NCBI GenBank assembly: GCA_002368355.1
Contig: AP018281.1
Coordinates: 1,612,001-1,676,000, forward strand
Direction of reading: 5' to 3'
Origin: Chondrocystis sp. NIES-4102
GTDB taxonomy: Bacteria; Cyanobacteriota; Cyanobacteriia; Cyanobacteriales; Xenococcaceae
DNA length: 64,000 nucleotides
In this document: positions 48,065-57,336 of the stretch, piece after piece
Layout: each line of letters begins with the position of its first letter
Position numbering within the stretch: position 1 is the first letter of the stretch
Notes under the pieces: generated by a model
Told to the model about the DNA's origin: nothing
The model's database searches: none
Seen by the model: only the letters and a program-made list of their open reading frames with translations
Made by a program: the position numbers and the translations under genes

Positions 48065-48361
48065 ATGTCGAATTTACAAGAAAAACTAGAACAAGATGTA
48101 GCACAGATAAGCTGGCAGGATTTACAAGATCACGCACGCAGAGATGCGATTATTGTGGTTAAAGAGGAATTGGAGTTATCAACAGTAGCTATAGCGATCG
48201 CCGAGGATAATACTACTTTGGTTCAAGGTTGGATCGCTGATCAATCTATTGCTAAACCCACTTCAACACAGTTAACTACTTGGAATAGTACCCCTCAAAA
48301 GCAATTTACTACTTTAATTGTGCAGCCTTTTGTGATTGTGCAAGAAACTATTGATAATTAG
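48065..48361 (+). CDS. DUF2288 domain-containing protein
   Basis: A 98-residue soluble protein of the DUF2288 family: SWQDLQDHARRDAIIVVKEE near residues 20-40, STVAIAIAEDNTTLVQGWIA, then PTSTQLTTWNSTPQKQFTTL and IVQPFVIVQE. Its function is unknown. The stop overlaps the stop of the convergent nuclease gene by 4 bp. Confidence 0.88.
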   Translation: MSNLQEKLEQDVAQISWQDLQDHARRDAIIVVKEELELSTVAIAIAEDNTTLVQGWIADQSIAKPTSTQLTTWNSTPQKQFTTLIVQPFVIVQETIDN

Positions 48362-49146
48362 CGTGTAGAAACTAAATATTGAGTGGTTTCAATTTGGGCT
48401 TGTATAGATTTGGGTAATTGATCAAAAAAGTTATAACCTGTTCTTTTTTCTACTTCCTCTACAGATACTAGATAATCTTGCCATTTAGTATTTTTTACCT
48501 GTTCGGAATTGGGTATCCAAACCGCGATCGTATAGGCGTTATTAACCGTTAACTTAGTATCAGGTTTTACAACTAAAATCACTTTCCAGGTATACTGGGG
48601 GACTACTACCTTACTTTGGGCGATTTTCTCAGCAATACCGTTTCCCCCTGCAATAAGATAAAGTTTATTGCCACTTTTTGCTAAAGTTCGGCTATATTCT
48701 TCTAATTCTCGCCATACCTCCCGATTATTAGCAGGTGATTGGGGAATCATATTACTCATTAAAAAAGTATCACTATTATCTACACTATTTTGAGTGCGAT
48801 CGCCACTGGGAATCAGATGTCCTCGATCATAACCTGTGCCACGGTAATCTAATGGTCTAACTGCATAGCAGTCTGGGGGGAGATCTGAGTCGGGACGAAA
48901 ATTGTCTGAGCGAGCGAGATTTCCCAACCAACTACTATCTAGCTCCCAACTAACCCAATTAGGTATCCCTGCTTGGCAATTATAGGACAAAGCGTAAGCA
49001 GGACGTTCAATTAAATAGTTGTTGTAGTTATCATTTGCTCCACTAGGATTACCATATTGCAAATGAATATTATAAATAGCTGGCTGTGAACAACCTGTTA
49101 GCCAGATAATTATGATGAGGATAATAACTTTATACTTGACTATCAA
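48358..49146 (-). CDS. Secreted DNA/RNA non-specific endonuclease (NucA-like lipoprotein)
   Basis: A 262-residue nuclease of the NucA/EndoG family, cleaving DNA and RNA with Mg2+. The active-site motif is present as DRGHLIPSGDRTQNSVDNSD, followed by TFLMSNMIPQSPANNREVWR with the metal-binding Asn. A lipoprotein-like leader VIILIIIIWLTGCSQPA with Cys near residue 19 suggests membrane anchoring outside the cell. The start is TTG 49146; no ATG is in frame in the leader. A role in nucleic-acid scavenging or extracellular DNA turnover is inferred. No inhibitor gene is adjacent. Confidence 0.92.
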   Translation of the reverse strand: MIVKYKVIILIIIIWLTGCSQPAIYNIHLQYGNPSGANDNYNNYLIERPAYALSYNCQAGIPNWVSWELDSSWLGNLARSDNFRPDSDLPPDCYAVRPLDYRGTGYDRGHLIPSGDRTQNSVDNSDTFLMSNMIPQSPANNREVWRELEEYSRTLAKSGNKLYLIAGGNGIAEKIAQSKVVVPQYTWKVILVVKPDTKLTVNNAYTIAVWIPNSEQVKNTKWQDYLVSVEEVEKRTGYNFFDQLPKSIQAQIETTQYLVSTR

Positions 49147-49269
49147 TTATTTAATCTACCTAGCTTTACAAAATAGAAACAATTAAGTATTTAACTCTAT
49201 TAGCTCTGACGTGCAGTTAAAGAGTTTGGATAGCTATTAGCTTTTAGCTATTAGTTCTTAGCTTTTAGC

Positions 49270-49346
49270 TGGTAACTCAGTCTTTACTCCCATTACCTAC
49301 TACCCACTACCCACTACCTACTACCTGACTCCTGTCTCCTACCTAC
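49270..49346. repeat. Heptamer repeat cluster (CTACCCA/CTACCTA, CTCCTGT)
   Basis: ACTACCCACTACCCACTACC and CTGACTCCTGTCTCCTACCT between the nuclease and asparaginase genes, preceded by TTAGCTTTTAGCT units at 49228-49272. The 25-bp hairpin element is missing here. Confidence 0.7.
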
Positions 49347-50300
49347 TTACAATATTGACAGTTCACCCACAGCTTCTAAACGCTTATAACTGGTTAACTG
49401 CATAAAACTGTCGGCTAAAATTTCAGCAATAGCTGGACTAATCCAACCCATTTGTTTTAATAGGTGAATGGCAACGGCATACTTAGCCCGTCTAGCACCA
49501 TCTCGGACTTTTATTGTAAGTCCCATACCTTCGCCAAGACGACTGACACATTGAATTCCTTCTGCACCTGATTTACTTACCAATTCTCCTTCACTCAGAC
49601 GCATCAACTCTGTGTCGAAAGCACCATCTCCAGCAATTAGACGAGGATGATAAGTCATAGCCCTAGCAATACGTTCTAAATCGAGATTCTTACTAGCAGC
49701 TAACTGTGCATACAAATGTGCTATTTGTTGTAGTTGCATTAAATATGTAGGCATTCCACAATCATCTTGCGCGCTAATAAGTTCATCTCCAGGCATTTCT
49801 AGTAATTCGGAGATTTTACTTAAAATAAGCTGTTGTACAGGGTGGGAGCGTCTTAAATAATTGTCTACAGACCAATTACGATTTCTACAAACAGCCAATA
49901 CCCCTGCGTGTTTACCTGAACAATTGTGTTGTAAACGATTAGTTGCGCCGTCAGGTATAGGACACTGTAGGGCAAGAGGATCAACATCTGCTTGCCACAG
50001 GATATTAAAAGCTTGCCTAGCTTGTTCTATATTTCCTTGATGAGAACTACAAATAATTGCCAAATCGCGATCGCTCAATCCATACCTTTGCAGAGTGCCT
50101 GTACTAGTTACTGCTAATGCTTGGAATGGTTTTAGGGCGGAGCGAGTGAAAGCTGCCGTTTCTGAATTACCTGCAACTAATAAAACCCGTCCTCTACTAT
50201 CTACCACCGTTGCATCGATTTGATGACTCGATTCAATAATACCCTCTCGAAACATATATACTTCTAAAGGCGGTGTCTGAGTTCTTTTAGCTCTAGTCAT
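49347..50300 (-). CDS. Asparaginase of the Rhizobium type II family
   Basis: A 317-residue amidohydrolase probably converting L-asparagine to aspartate and ammonia. Family features are ATVVDSRGRVLLVAGNSETA, FTRSALKPFQALAVTSTG, AIICSSHQGNIEQARQAFNI and the Cys/His-rich LQHNCSGKHAGVLAVCRN, then SAQDDCGMPTYLMQL. It is the last gene of a yqeK-rsfS-ycf36-asparaginase series on the minus strand. A 40-bp gap follows the ycf36 stop. Confidence 0.9.
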   Translation of the reverse strand: MTRAKRTQTPPLEVYMFREGIIESSHQIDATVVDSRGRVLLVAGNSETAAFTRSALKPFQALAVTSTGTLQRYGLSDRDLAIICSSHQGNIEQARQAFNILWQADVDPLALQCPIPDGATNRLQHNCSGKHAGVLAVCRNRNWSVDNYLRRSHPVQQLILSKISELLEMPGDELISAQDDCGMPTYLMQLQQIAHLYAQLAASKNLDLERIARAMTYHPRLIAGDGAFDTELMRLSEGELVSKSGAEGIQCVSRLGEGMGLTIKVRDGARRAKYAVAIHLLKQMGWISPAIAEILADSFMQLTSYKRLEAVGELSIL

Positions 50301-50340
50301 TCACTCTCAATTTGTGTTTATAAATATGGTAAATATTAGT

Positions 50341-50844
50341 TTAGGCGAAAACTACCCAGACTAGAATAGATAAGCCTAGTAATCCAGCTATCAAACCGTA
50401 GGTTTTACGTAGTCTTACCATAATAGGTTCAATTTCATAACTGACAATCAAACGATCGCGAGTTAACATGGGTGTAGGTTTTAGCCAGGTTTGTCCGTCA
50501 TACCAGCCTGATTCTTCGTAAAATATGCGATCGCTTTTTAGACGATTTCTAACATATTGCCAACCTAAGTAGATTCTCGACAAAAATAGTCCTGTTAACA
50601 AGCTCACCCCAATGATGCTAGTTAAAATAAACTTCAGAGATTCTTCTAAGGGTAGGAAGAGTGACATAGCCAAAGGTGAAACTAAAAGCAAACTCCAAAA
50701 ACTTACCCAGGCGATTTTTCTACTATATTGACCTATTGCCAAAGTACCCCAATTAAATAGCCATGAATCTTTTAATTGTTCATATTCATAAATTGGTTGC
50801 TGCTCTTGAGGTACAGGGCAAAAATTAACGCTGGACTTATTCAT
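50341..50844 (-). CDS. ycf36: CGLD27/Ycf36 family membrane protein
   Basis: A 167-residue membrane protein of the DUF1230/Ycf36 family, conserved in cyanobacteria and plastids. The cytosolic N-terminus CPVPQEQQPIYEYEQLKDSW and LFNWGTLAI is diagnostic. Helices include VSFWSLLLVSPLAMSLFLPL and FILTSIIGVSLLTGLFLS; ESGWYDGQTWLKPTPMLTRD and the final IAGLLGLSILVWVVFA follow. The plant homologue CGLD27 is linked to greening and iron. It follows rsfS by 13 bp. Confidence 0.9.
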   Translation of the reverse strand: MNKSSVNFCPVPQEQQPIYEYEQLKDSWLFNWGTLAIGQYSRKIAWVSFWSLLLVSPLAMSLFLPLEESLKFILTSIIGVSLLTGLFLSRIYLGWQYVRNRLKSDRIFYEESGWYDGQTWLKPTPMLTRDRLIVSYEIEPIMVRLRKTYGLIAGLLGLSILVWVVFA

Positions 50845-50857
50845 ATCAAGGAATTAG

Positions 50858-51277
50858 TTAACTGGGTTGAGTATATTCAAAACGTTCTGCGTGTCCCCAG
50901 AAAGCTTCTAAATTGTAAAATTCTCTTTCTTCGGGGAGAAATATGTGAACAATGACATCTTCGTAATCTTGAACAATCCAACTACCTTCGTTTTTGCCTG
51001 ATACTCGAATAGGATTGCGATTAAATTGCTCTGCTAAATTCTCTTCTATCGAGTCGGCGATCGCTCTTAACTGGGTGCGGGAAAAGCCTGTAACAATCAC
51101 AAAATAGTCGGCTAAATAGGAAACATCGCTAACTTTTAGGATAAGTATGTCTTGTGCTTTTTTGTCATCGGCAGCCTTAGCTATTTCCCAAGCTAGATCT
51201 TTACTGCTAATGGTGGATGGATTTATAGCATTTACTTGTTTCTCGTCTACTGCTGATTCTGCTGATGTTTTTCTCAT
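50858..51277 (-). CDS. rsfS: Ribosomal silencing factor RsfS
   Basis: Binds ribosomal protein L14 and keeps subunits apart during starvation. The 139-residue protein has AWEIAKAADDKKAQDILILK, VSYLADYFVIVTGFSRTQLR, SGKNEGSWIVQDYEDVIVHI and FLPEEREFYNLEAFWG, all family hallmarks. The first 25 residues are an unconserved leader. It sits 46 bp after yqeK, the usual bacterial arrangement. Confidence 0.96.
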   Translation of the reverse strand: MRKTSAESAVDEKQVNAINPSTISSKDLAWEIAKAADDKKAQDILILKVSDVSYLADYFVIVTGFSRTQLRAIADSIEENLAEQFNRNPIRVSGKNEGSWIVQDYEDVIVHIFLPEEREFYNLEAFWGHAERFEYTQPS

Positions 51278-51323
51278 GCAAATTAATCGTTAACTTGATT
51301 ATTATTAATATTGCTAGGTTTAA

Positions 51324-51896
51324 TTAATTTTGTTTAATTTTGGCTAAAGCCCAATTCCTAGTTAAAATCGAGCGAGGATGAATAACTTTTTGCTGACTTA
51401 CTAAATATTTTAGAGAATAATCACTGGTTTGTTGTACACATTTGTAAAGATTTTCTTGGGCAACAACACGCATTGCTATTAATTCTGCATCGTTACCGCG
51501 ATTTGGTTCTAGAGCATCAGCAATAAACACTATACAGCTTAAGACGCTCATATATGGTGTACCTAGGGTATGATTACTTATGGCATTTAAAATGTCTGGA
51601 TCATTTATGCCAAATTCTTGTTGTGCAACTACCGCCCCTACTTCGGCGTGCAATAGGTGTGGGTGATGATAGCAAATGTCGTCTATGGGTATTTTGGCTT
51701 CTGTAGCTATTTTCAGCAGTTTACGGGTCGAAAAAAATTTAGCTAAATCGTGCATTAATCCAGCTTGGGCTGCAACTTTAGGATCAACTTGATAGTGATG
51801 AGCTAAAGATATACAAGTTTGTTCTACGCCTAGTATATGTTGTAAACGCTGCTGAGAAACATTTTCTTGCAACCAAGATATAACGCGATCGCGCAT
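51324..51896 (-). CDS. yqeK: HD-domain bis(5'-nucleosyl)-tetraphosphatase (symmetrical) YqeK
   Basis: Hydrolyses diadenosine tetraphosphate, a stress nucleotide. The 190-residue HD-domain protein has RLQHILGVEQTCISLAHHYQ, the HD pair in AGLMHDLAKFFS, HHPHLLHAEVGAVVAQQEFG, NAISNHTLGTPYMSVLSCIV and FIADALEPNRGNDAE. It is first in the yqeK-rsfS-ycf36 unit. Confidence 0.94.
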   Translation of the reverse strand: MRDRVISWLQENVSQQRLQHILGVEQTCISLAHHYQVDPKVAAQAGLMHDLAKFFSTRKLLKIATEAKIPIDDICYHHPHLLHAEVGAVVAQQEFGINDPDILNAISNHTLGTPYMSVLSCIVFIADALEPNRGNDAELIAMRVVAQENLYKCVQQTSDYSLKYLVSQQKVIHPRSILTRNWALAKIKQN

Positions 51897-52035
51897 GGTT
51901 ATTTTTGCTCTTAATTTTAATTATTGCTAGTGACAAGCTTAAAACTTGAGACTAAAGATTTAATAAATTTAAACCCAATAGTAGCGATTTAGTTGGAAAA
52001 TGAAGATTAAATAACTATATGTTAACAAACTAAAA

Positions 52036-52539
52036 ATGATTAGTTTTCGTAAATCTTTGGTGGCATTTTTTTTAGTATGCTGCCTCTTCATATCATCCTG
52101 CGCCCAACAACCACCTTCTCGTTTTGATGCAGCCCAGCAAGAAAGCACCAAAAAAGGAGCAACCGCCGTTGTTGATGATTCCCAATCTGGGGGTAGTTTT
52201 AACCGCTATTTCCCAGGTAATAGTGAAGGGTACGAACAAGTATACAGTCAAGAGAAAAAAGGCTTTGCTCAAGCGAAATTGAAAAAGGATGGTAAGGATG
52301 TAGCTGTTTTAGCTATCTCTGATGTTTTGAATAATCCTAGTACTGTGCAAAAATTCCAAGAAAGTACTAAAAAAATAAAAGGATATCCTGTAATTGAACA
52401 AGGAACTACAGCGACAGCTATGTTAGTAGGCGATCGCTATCAAATTAAGATTCGTTCTCAAGATCCTAATTTTGACCAAAGTGAGCGAGAAAAATGGCTC
52501 GGTAAATTCGATTTACGCGGTTTATCACAAGTAAAATAA
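52036..52539 (+). CDS. Lipoprotein of unknown function
   Basis: A 167-residue exported lipoprotein: MISFRKSLVAFFLVCCLFIS then SCAQQPPSR, with Cys22 as the lipid site. The mature protein starts with a flexible AAQQESTKKGA, then GGSFNRYFPGNSEGYEQVYS, KGFAQAKLKKDGKDVAVLAI, YPVIEQGTTATAMLVGDRYQ and KWLGKFDLRGL. It resembles cyanobacterial lipoproteins of unknown role. The next gene starts 51 bp later on the same strand. Confidence 0.72.
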   Translation: MISFRKSLVAFFLVCCLFISSCAQQPPSRFDAAQQESTKKGATAVVDDSQSGGSFNRYFPGNSEGYEQVYSQEKKGFAQAKLKKDGKDVAVLAISDVLNNPSTVQKFQESTKKIKGYPVIEQGTTATAMLVGDRYQIKIRSQDPNFDQSEREKWLGKFDLRGLSQVK

Positions 52540-52590
52540 CTATATCTCTCATCAAACCAAGCAATTTATAAATTATTAAGGAGCATAAGA

Positions 52591-53481
52591 GTGAGTGACT
52601 CTATCTTTGAATTGGTAGATAATCTGCCTGAGAATAACATCACCACCATGATGCTGAGATCTTTAGACTCCATTGTCCCTGGTGAATGGGAAAATACTGT
52701 AGGTTTTGTTAATACAATTCGTAAGGTAACAGGAGAAACTGACGAAGATCTAATTCAGCAAATTGGCGATCGCGCTGTTTGGCTATATAATGATAAATCT
52801 CAAGGGTATCGTCGCGCTATGTGGCTTTATCAAACTGTAGATCGCGCCGATAAAGCATTAGGATCAGCAGCATTGGCTAATAAGGTAGGTAATAAAATTC
52901 CTTTAGTCGGTGGTCTCTTAACCAGAGTTACTCCTAATCCTGAAAAGGCTCAAGCTCTCGATTTATGTATTAAATTGGTAGTTGAACTTGTAGCTTTTTG
53001 CCAAATAAATGGTATTCCAGGTGATAGTATTGGCGACTTTGTAGGAGCTTTAGGAGATTATAGCGGTGAATCTTTGATGCGTATGACCGCTTTACTCTGT
53101 GTTGATGGTTTAATTCCTTTAGGGCCAGATTTTCTCTTAAAAGCACAATCTACCATCGGCGGTATTGGGCCAAAAGATCTAGAATCGAATTCAACTTTTA
53201 GTGGAGTTAAGGAATTAATTCCTGGTGGTAGCACCAGAGGACAATTAGACTTTATTGGTAGAAGTTTTGACTCAGTAAAGGGTTGGATGGCTGGTTTTGT
53301 TGATAGTAATAATCTAACTCCTGAAAAAGTTATGCGTAATTTGCAAAGCTTTTTAGAGTTTTCCGATAGCAAACTAGATTATGTAGCAGCATTTTTGGAT
53401 GTTTCTACTAATTACTATGAACATACAGGTACACAAACCCTGGCAAGACGCTTAATTGAGCGAGCTTTTGACGAAGTATAA
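52591..53481 (+). CDS. Conserved cyanobacterial protein of unknown function
   Basis: A 296-residue, mostly helical soluble protein. It begins at GTG 52591, 8 bp after AAGGAG. Segments include LDSIVPGEWENTVGFVNTIR, DLIQQIGDRAVWLYNDKSQG, IPLVGGLLTRVTPNPEKAQA and DGLIPLGPDFLLKAQSTIGG. It has no signal peptide and no catalytic motif I recognise. Intact length and the strong ribosome site support a real gene. It converges with the anti-sigma-like kinase gene after 16 bp. Confidence 0.78.
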   Translation: MSDSIFELVDNLPENNITTMMLRSLDSIVPGEWENTVGFVNTIRKVTGETDEDLIQQIGDRAVWLYNDKSQGYRRAMWLYQTVDRADKALGSAALANKVGNKIPLVGGLLTRVTPNPEKAQALDLCIKLVVELVAFCQINGIPGDSIGDFVGALGDYSGESLMRMTALLCVDGLIPLGPDFLLKAQSTIGGIGPKDLESNSTFSGVKELIPGGSTRGQLDFIGRSFDSVKGWMAGFVDSNNLTPEKVMRNLQSFLEFSDSKLDYVAAFLDVSTNYYEHTGTQTLARRLIERAFDEV

Positions 53482-53497
53482 TTAAAATCCAACCAAA

Positions 53498-53932
53498 CTA
53501 AAGATACTTCTTGCGCATTACTAGACAGTTGCGATGATTAGGAAGGTTGAGGTACTGTAATTCATCAGTTAACTTTTTAATAAATTGTAAACCTCTGCCT
53601 CCTTCTTTTTCCATCGAACTAGCCTCTTGTTCCCCTTTACGCAGCTTATCTTGTAGATCAAAAGACTTTCCTCGATCCCAAATTCGCATTTCTAGAAAAT
53701 TGGGTAATAATTCCACTTCTAGATCAATAGGAGTAGTTTTAGGTAAATGTTTGTGAGCATGACGCACAGCATTAGTAAACGCCTCAACTAAAGCCACCTC
53801 ACATTGCCAGCCCATTTTCTGAGGAACTACAGGAAAAACAAAACCTTCAAACCACTGTAATACTTCCTTTAAAGCTTCTAACTCAGTATTAACCTGTAAA
53901 TGATATTGTTTAAATTGTGGGTTTGCTTTCAT
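53498..53932 (-). CDS. RsbW-like ATP-binding anti-sigma factor/serine kinase
   Basis: A 144-residue GHKL-fold protein. The N box is VALVEAFTNAVRHAHKHLP, the G1 box MRIWDRGKSFDLQDKL, and the G2 box EGGRGLQFIKKLTDEL. Such stand-alone domains bind and phosphorylate anti-sigma-factor antagonists in partner switching. No antagonist or phosphatase gene is adjacent, so its target is unknown. Confidence 0.9.
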   Translation of the reverse strand: MKANPQFKQYHLQVNTELEALKEVLQWFEGFVFPVVPQKMGWQCEVALVEAFTNAVRHAHKHLPKTTPIDLEVELLPNFLEMRIWDRGKSFDLQDKLRKGEQEASSMEKEGGRGLQFIKKLTDELQYLNLPNHRNCLVMRKKYL

Positions 53933-54205
53933 TAAACACTGATGAATTAAATTTTACCAAGTGATGTATAACTTATATTTAACTAGTTTAACTAATGAAA
54001 ATTAAAGCTAATAAAATTAGAGCTATTTAAAATTTTAGCGACCTACGATAATAGTAGTCTAAGACACATAAACTATTATATTCAATAGTATATATTTTTA
54101 AGTTTTACGGCAAGCATCATAGTTAAGAAACGAAGATAAATATTGAGAGGCTATTTTAATTAAATCAAGCTATTCTCAATTCTAGTGTTAATTAAATATA
54201 TTTGA

Positions 54206-55114
54206 ATGTTTGGTTTTATCAATTTACATAAGCCTGTCGGATTTACTTCTCATGATTGCGTTGCTAAACTCAGACGTTTATTAAATACCAAGAAAATTGG
54301 TCACGGTGGAACACTAGACCCTCTAGCAACTGGAGTATTACCTATAGCGGTGGGTAAGGCTACTAGATTATTACCATTTCTACCTACGCAAAAAGCCTAT
54401 CGAGCCTTGATTCGTTTAGGAGTTAGTACAACAACCGATGATTTGGAAGGAGATATAGTTTCCTCAACTAATGACCTCGATCTTTCTACAACTGAAATTA
54501 CTAATGGTTTAAATAATTTTTTAGGTACAATTACTCAAATTCCGCCTATGTATAGTGCTATCAAAAAAGATGGCAAAAAACTTTATCAATTAGCTAGAAA
54601 AGGGGAAACTATTGAATTAGAACCTAGAATAGTAACTATTGATAAGATTGAACTAATTAATATATCCAAAAAAGAATTTTTAGATTTAGAAGTAGAAATA
54701 GATTGTAGCCCTGGGACATATATTAGAGCGATCGCCCGTGATTTGGGTAAACAATTGGGAGTTGGTGGAACTTTAGGGGGTTTAGTTCGCACAAATAGTT
54801 GTGGAATGCAGCTACAAAATAGTCTTACTTTTGATGAGATAGAAAACCAATTACAACAAGCAACTTTTTCTTTAATTGAACCAAGTTTAATACTTAAACA
54901 TTTAAATTTTGTGACGCTGGCGAATGAAGATGCTAAACGCTGGTGTCAAGGTCAATTAGTAGATTTAACTCAAGCTAAAATTAATTATCCAGTGTTAACT
55001 GCACAAGAGGATATCTATTTAGCTACTTATAATGCTACGGGAATTTTTTTAGGTATTAGTCTATTAATTGAGCGTGACAACATACTTAAAATAAAACCCA
55101 AGATAGTCTGTTAG
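54206..55114 (+). CDS. truB: tRNA pseudouridine(55) synthase TruB
   Basis: Converts U55 of the tRNA T-loop to pseudouridine. The 302-residue protein has FINLHKPVGFTSHDCVAKLR, the catalytic Asp in HGGTLDPLATGVLPIAVGKA, ITQIPPMYSAIKKDGKKLYQ, and EIDCSPGTYIRAIARDLG. The C-terminal part is AT-rich and less conserved. It stands alone, convergent with the peroxiredoxin gene. Confidence 0.96.
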   Translation: MFGFINLHKPVGFTSHDCVAKLRRLLNTKKIGHGGTLDPLATGVLPIAVGKATRLLPFLPTQKAYRALIRLGVSTTTDDLEGDIVSSTNDLDLSTTEITNGLNNFLGTITQIPPMYSAIKKDGKKLYQLARKGETIELEPRIVTIDKIELINISKKEFLDLEVEIDCSPGTYIRAIARDLGKQLGVGGTLGGLVRTNSCGMQLQNSLTFDEIENQLQQATFSLIEPSLILKHLNFVTLANEDAKRWCQGQLVDLTQAKINYPVLTAQEDIYLATYNATGIFLGISLLIERDNILKIKPKIVC

Positions 55115-55132
55115 ATAAAATTGCAATTTAAT

Positions 55133-55160
55133 AAAAAAGGGTAGATATAATTCTACCCTC
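55133..55160 (-). terminator. Rho-independent terminator of the peroxiredoxin gene
   Basis: AGGGTAGA (55138-55145) pairs with TCTACCCT (55152-55159). The A-run on the plus strand just before it gives a T-run on the minus strand after the hairpin, so it terminates the minus-strand gene. It may also stop truB weakly. Confidence 0.75.
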
Positions 55161-55192
55161 AAAATTTAAATCAATAATCAATCTGGGAATTT

Positions 55193-55831
55193 CTACTTAT
55201 TAGGCTGAGGAGTCATGCGTAAATAAGGTTTAATCTCTTCAACGCCTTTAGGGAATTTCTTCTTAGCTTCTTCTGTAGGGATAGAGGGCGCAACAACTAC
55301 ATCTTCGCCATCTTGCCAGTTTACAGGAGTTGCTACAGAATAATTATCAGTTAGTTGCAAAGAATCAATTACTCTTAAAATTTCGGGAAAATTACGACCT
55401 GTACTAGGAGGATAAGTCAAACTAAGACGTAATTTCTTATTAGGATCAATGATAAATACTGAACGTACAGTAACTTTAGCATCAGCATTGGGATGGATCA
55501 TATCATAGAGATCAGAAACCTTTTTATCCGCATCTGCCAAAATAGGATAGTCTACTTTTGTACCTTGAGTTTCGTCAATATCACAAATCCAGCCTTTGTG
55601 AGATTCCACATCATCAATACTTAAGGCAATAGTTTTAACATTACGTTTGTCAAATTCTGGTCTGAGTTTGGCTACTTCACCCAACTCAGTAGTGCAGACA
55701 GGGGTATAGTCAGCAGGGTGAGAGAAAAGGACTACCCAGCTATCTCCAGCCCACTCATAAAAGGAGATATCCCCCATATTAGAAGCTTGAGTAAAATCAG
55801 GGACAGTGTCGCCTAATCTAAGATTAGCCAT
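55193..55831 (-). CDS. 1-Cys peroxiredoxin
   Basis: Reduces hydrogen peroxide and alkyl hydroperoxides; cytoplasmic. The 212-residue protein starts at ATG 55831 (MANLRLGDTVPDFTQASNMG); a start at 55846 adds only five residues. The peroxidatic Cys46 is in SHPADYTPVCTTELGEVAKL. The Prx6-type C-terminal extension is present with VNWQDGEDVVVAPSIPTEEA and KKFPKGVEEIKPYLRMTPQP. No resolving Cys in the 2-Cys position, so it is the 1-Cys type. Confidence 0.95.
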   Translation of the reverse strand: MANLRLGDTVPDFTQASNMGDISFYEWAGDSWVVLFSHPADYTPVCTTELGEVAKLRPEFDKRNVKTIALSIDDVESHKGWICDIDETQGTKVDYPILADADKKVSDLYDMIHPNADAKVTVRSVFIIDPNKKLRLSLTYPPSTGRNFPEILRVIDSLQLTDNYSVATPVNWQDGEDVVVAPSIPTEEAKKKFPKGVEEIKPYLRMTPQPNK

Positions 55832-56057
55832 TATTATAAACCTCAAATTCGTTTCACAAGAAGCAATCTCTTATCATGACATGAAAAGCGAAAGATTAGA
55901 TACTGCTCTTAATTGTTCTTGATAAGTGGGTTGAGGGTATTTGTTATCAATAGCTGAATTAAAGAAGAAATTATTACTATTTTTTTTAGAAAATGCAATT
56001 GCACCTTGCCATAAGATAGAATGAACGACTCGACTAGCTCAATAGAAGGACGACTTC

Positions 56058-57197
56058 ATGGAAGACAAGCATATGCTCATGATTCCTGGACCTACCCCAG
56101 TTCCAGAGAAAGTGTTGATGGCTTTGGGGAAACATCCAATTGGACACCGCAGTGGTGATTTTAGCAAGATTATTGCGGAGATCAATCAGAATTTAAAATG
56201 GCTACACCAAACTAAAAATGAAGTACTTTCCCTCACCGTCTCAGGTACAGGGGCGATGGAAGCAGGGATGATTAACTTTTTAAGTCCTGGCGATCGCGTT
56301 TTGGTGGGAGTAAATGGTAAGTTTGGCGATCGCTGGGCAAAAATTTGTGAAGTATTTGGCTTACAAACTGAAAGAATTACCGCAGATTGGGGTAAACCTT
56401 TAGATCCAGAAGAGTTTGGGAATTTATTAGCAGCAGATACTAATAAAGAAATCAAAGCGGTAGTTATTACCCATTCGGAAACTTCCGCAGGTGTACTTAA
56501 CGACTTAGAAGCAATTAATAAACACGTTAAAGCTCATGGTGAAGCTCTAATTATTGTTGATGCTGTAACTAGTCTGGGTGCGTATAATCTACCTATCGAT
56601 GATTGGGGATTGGATGTAGTGGCATCTGGTTCACAAAAAGGATATATGATTCCACCAGGTTTAGGTTTTATTGCAGTTAGTGATAAGGCTTGGAAAGCTT
56701 ATGAAACTAGTAAGTTTCCCCGTTTCTATCTAGACTTGGGCAAATATAAAAAGGCGAACGAAAAAGATAGTAGTCCTTTTACTCCGCCAATTAACCTAAT
56801 GTATGGTTTGCAAACCGCCCTACAAATGATGCAACGAGAAGGATTAGAGAATATCTTTGCTCGTCATCTGCGTCTAACTAAAGCTACTAGAGATGCGGTT
56901 AAAGCTATGGGCTTAGAATTGTTTGCCCCTGATGATGCAGCTAGTACCGCCATTACAGCAGTATTAAGTGATGATGCAGAAACAATTAGATCTACTATGC
57001 GCCAAAAATACGATATTGCCTTAGCAGGTGGACAAGACCATCTTAAAGGTAAAATCTTCCGTATTGGTCATTTAGGTTTTGTCAGCGATCGCGATATCCT
57101 CACTGCTATATCCTGTTTAGAAGCTACCTTAATCGAGCTTGGTCATGAATTTGAACCAAAAGCTGGTATAACTGCTGCTGCTGCTGCTTTAGTTTAG
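56058..57197 (+). CDS. PLP-dependent class V aminotransferase (alanine-glyoxylate/serine-pyruvate type)
   Basis: A 379-residue fold-type I enzyme. It has MLMIPGPTPVPEKVLMALGK, LSLTVSGTGAMEAGMINFLS, the cofactor Asp in LIIVDAVTSLGAYNLPIDDW and the PLP lysine in VVASGSQKGYMIPPGLGFIA. KIFRIGHLGFVSDRDILTAI is conserved near the end. In cyanobacteria such enzymes are described as glyoxylate aminotransferases of photorespiration and, by old naming, a soluble hydrogenase subunit. Substrate choice is not decided by sequence. Confidence 0.93.
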   Translation: MEDKHMLMIPGPTPVPEKVLMALGKHPIGHRSGDFSKIIAEINQNLKWLHQTKNEVLSLTVSGTGAMEAGMINFLSPGDRVLVGVNGKFGDRWAKICEVFGLQTERITADWGKPLDPEEFGNLLAADTNKEIKAVVITHSETSAGVLNDLEAINKHVKAHGEALIIVDAVTSLGAYNLPIDDWGLDVVASGSQKGYMIPPGLGFIAVSDKAWKAYETSKFPRFYLDLGKYKKANEKDSSPFTPPINLMYGLQTALQMMQREGLENIFARHLRLTKATRDAVKAMGLELFAPDDAASTAITAVLSDDAETIRSTMRQKYDIALAGGQDHLKGKIFRIGHLGFVSDRDILTAISCLEATLIELGHEFEPKAGITAAAAALV

Positions 57198-57336
57198 TAA
57201 TCTTTTTACTGCGCGTCACCTTAGTCTCCTTTCCCTATGCACTCTTTGTATTTATGGTAATTGGGGACTTTGGTTTTTTTTGTCCGTATGAGTAACAATA
57301 TAAAATTACTGCAACAACTTTTATTTTCAAATCTAG

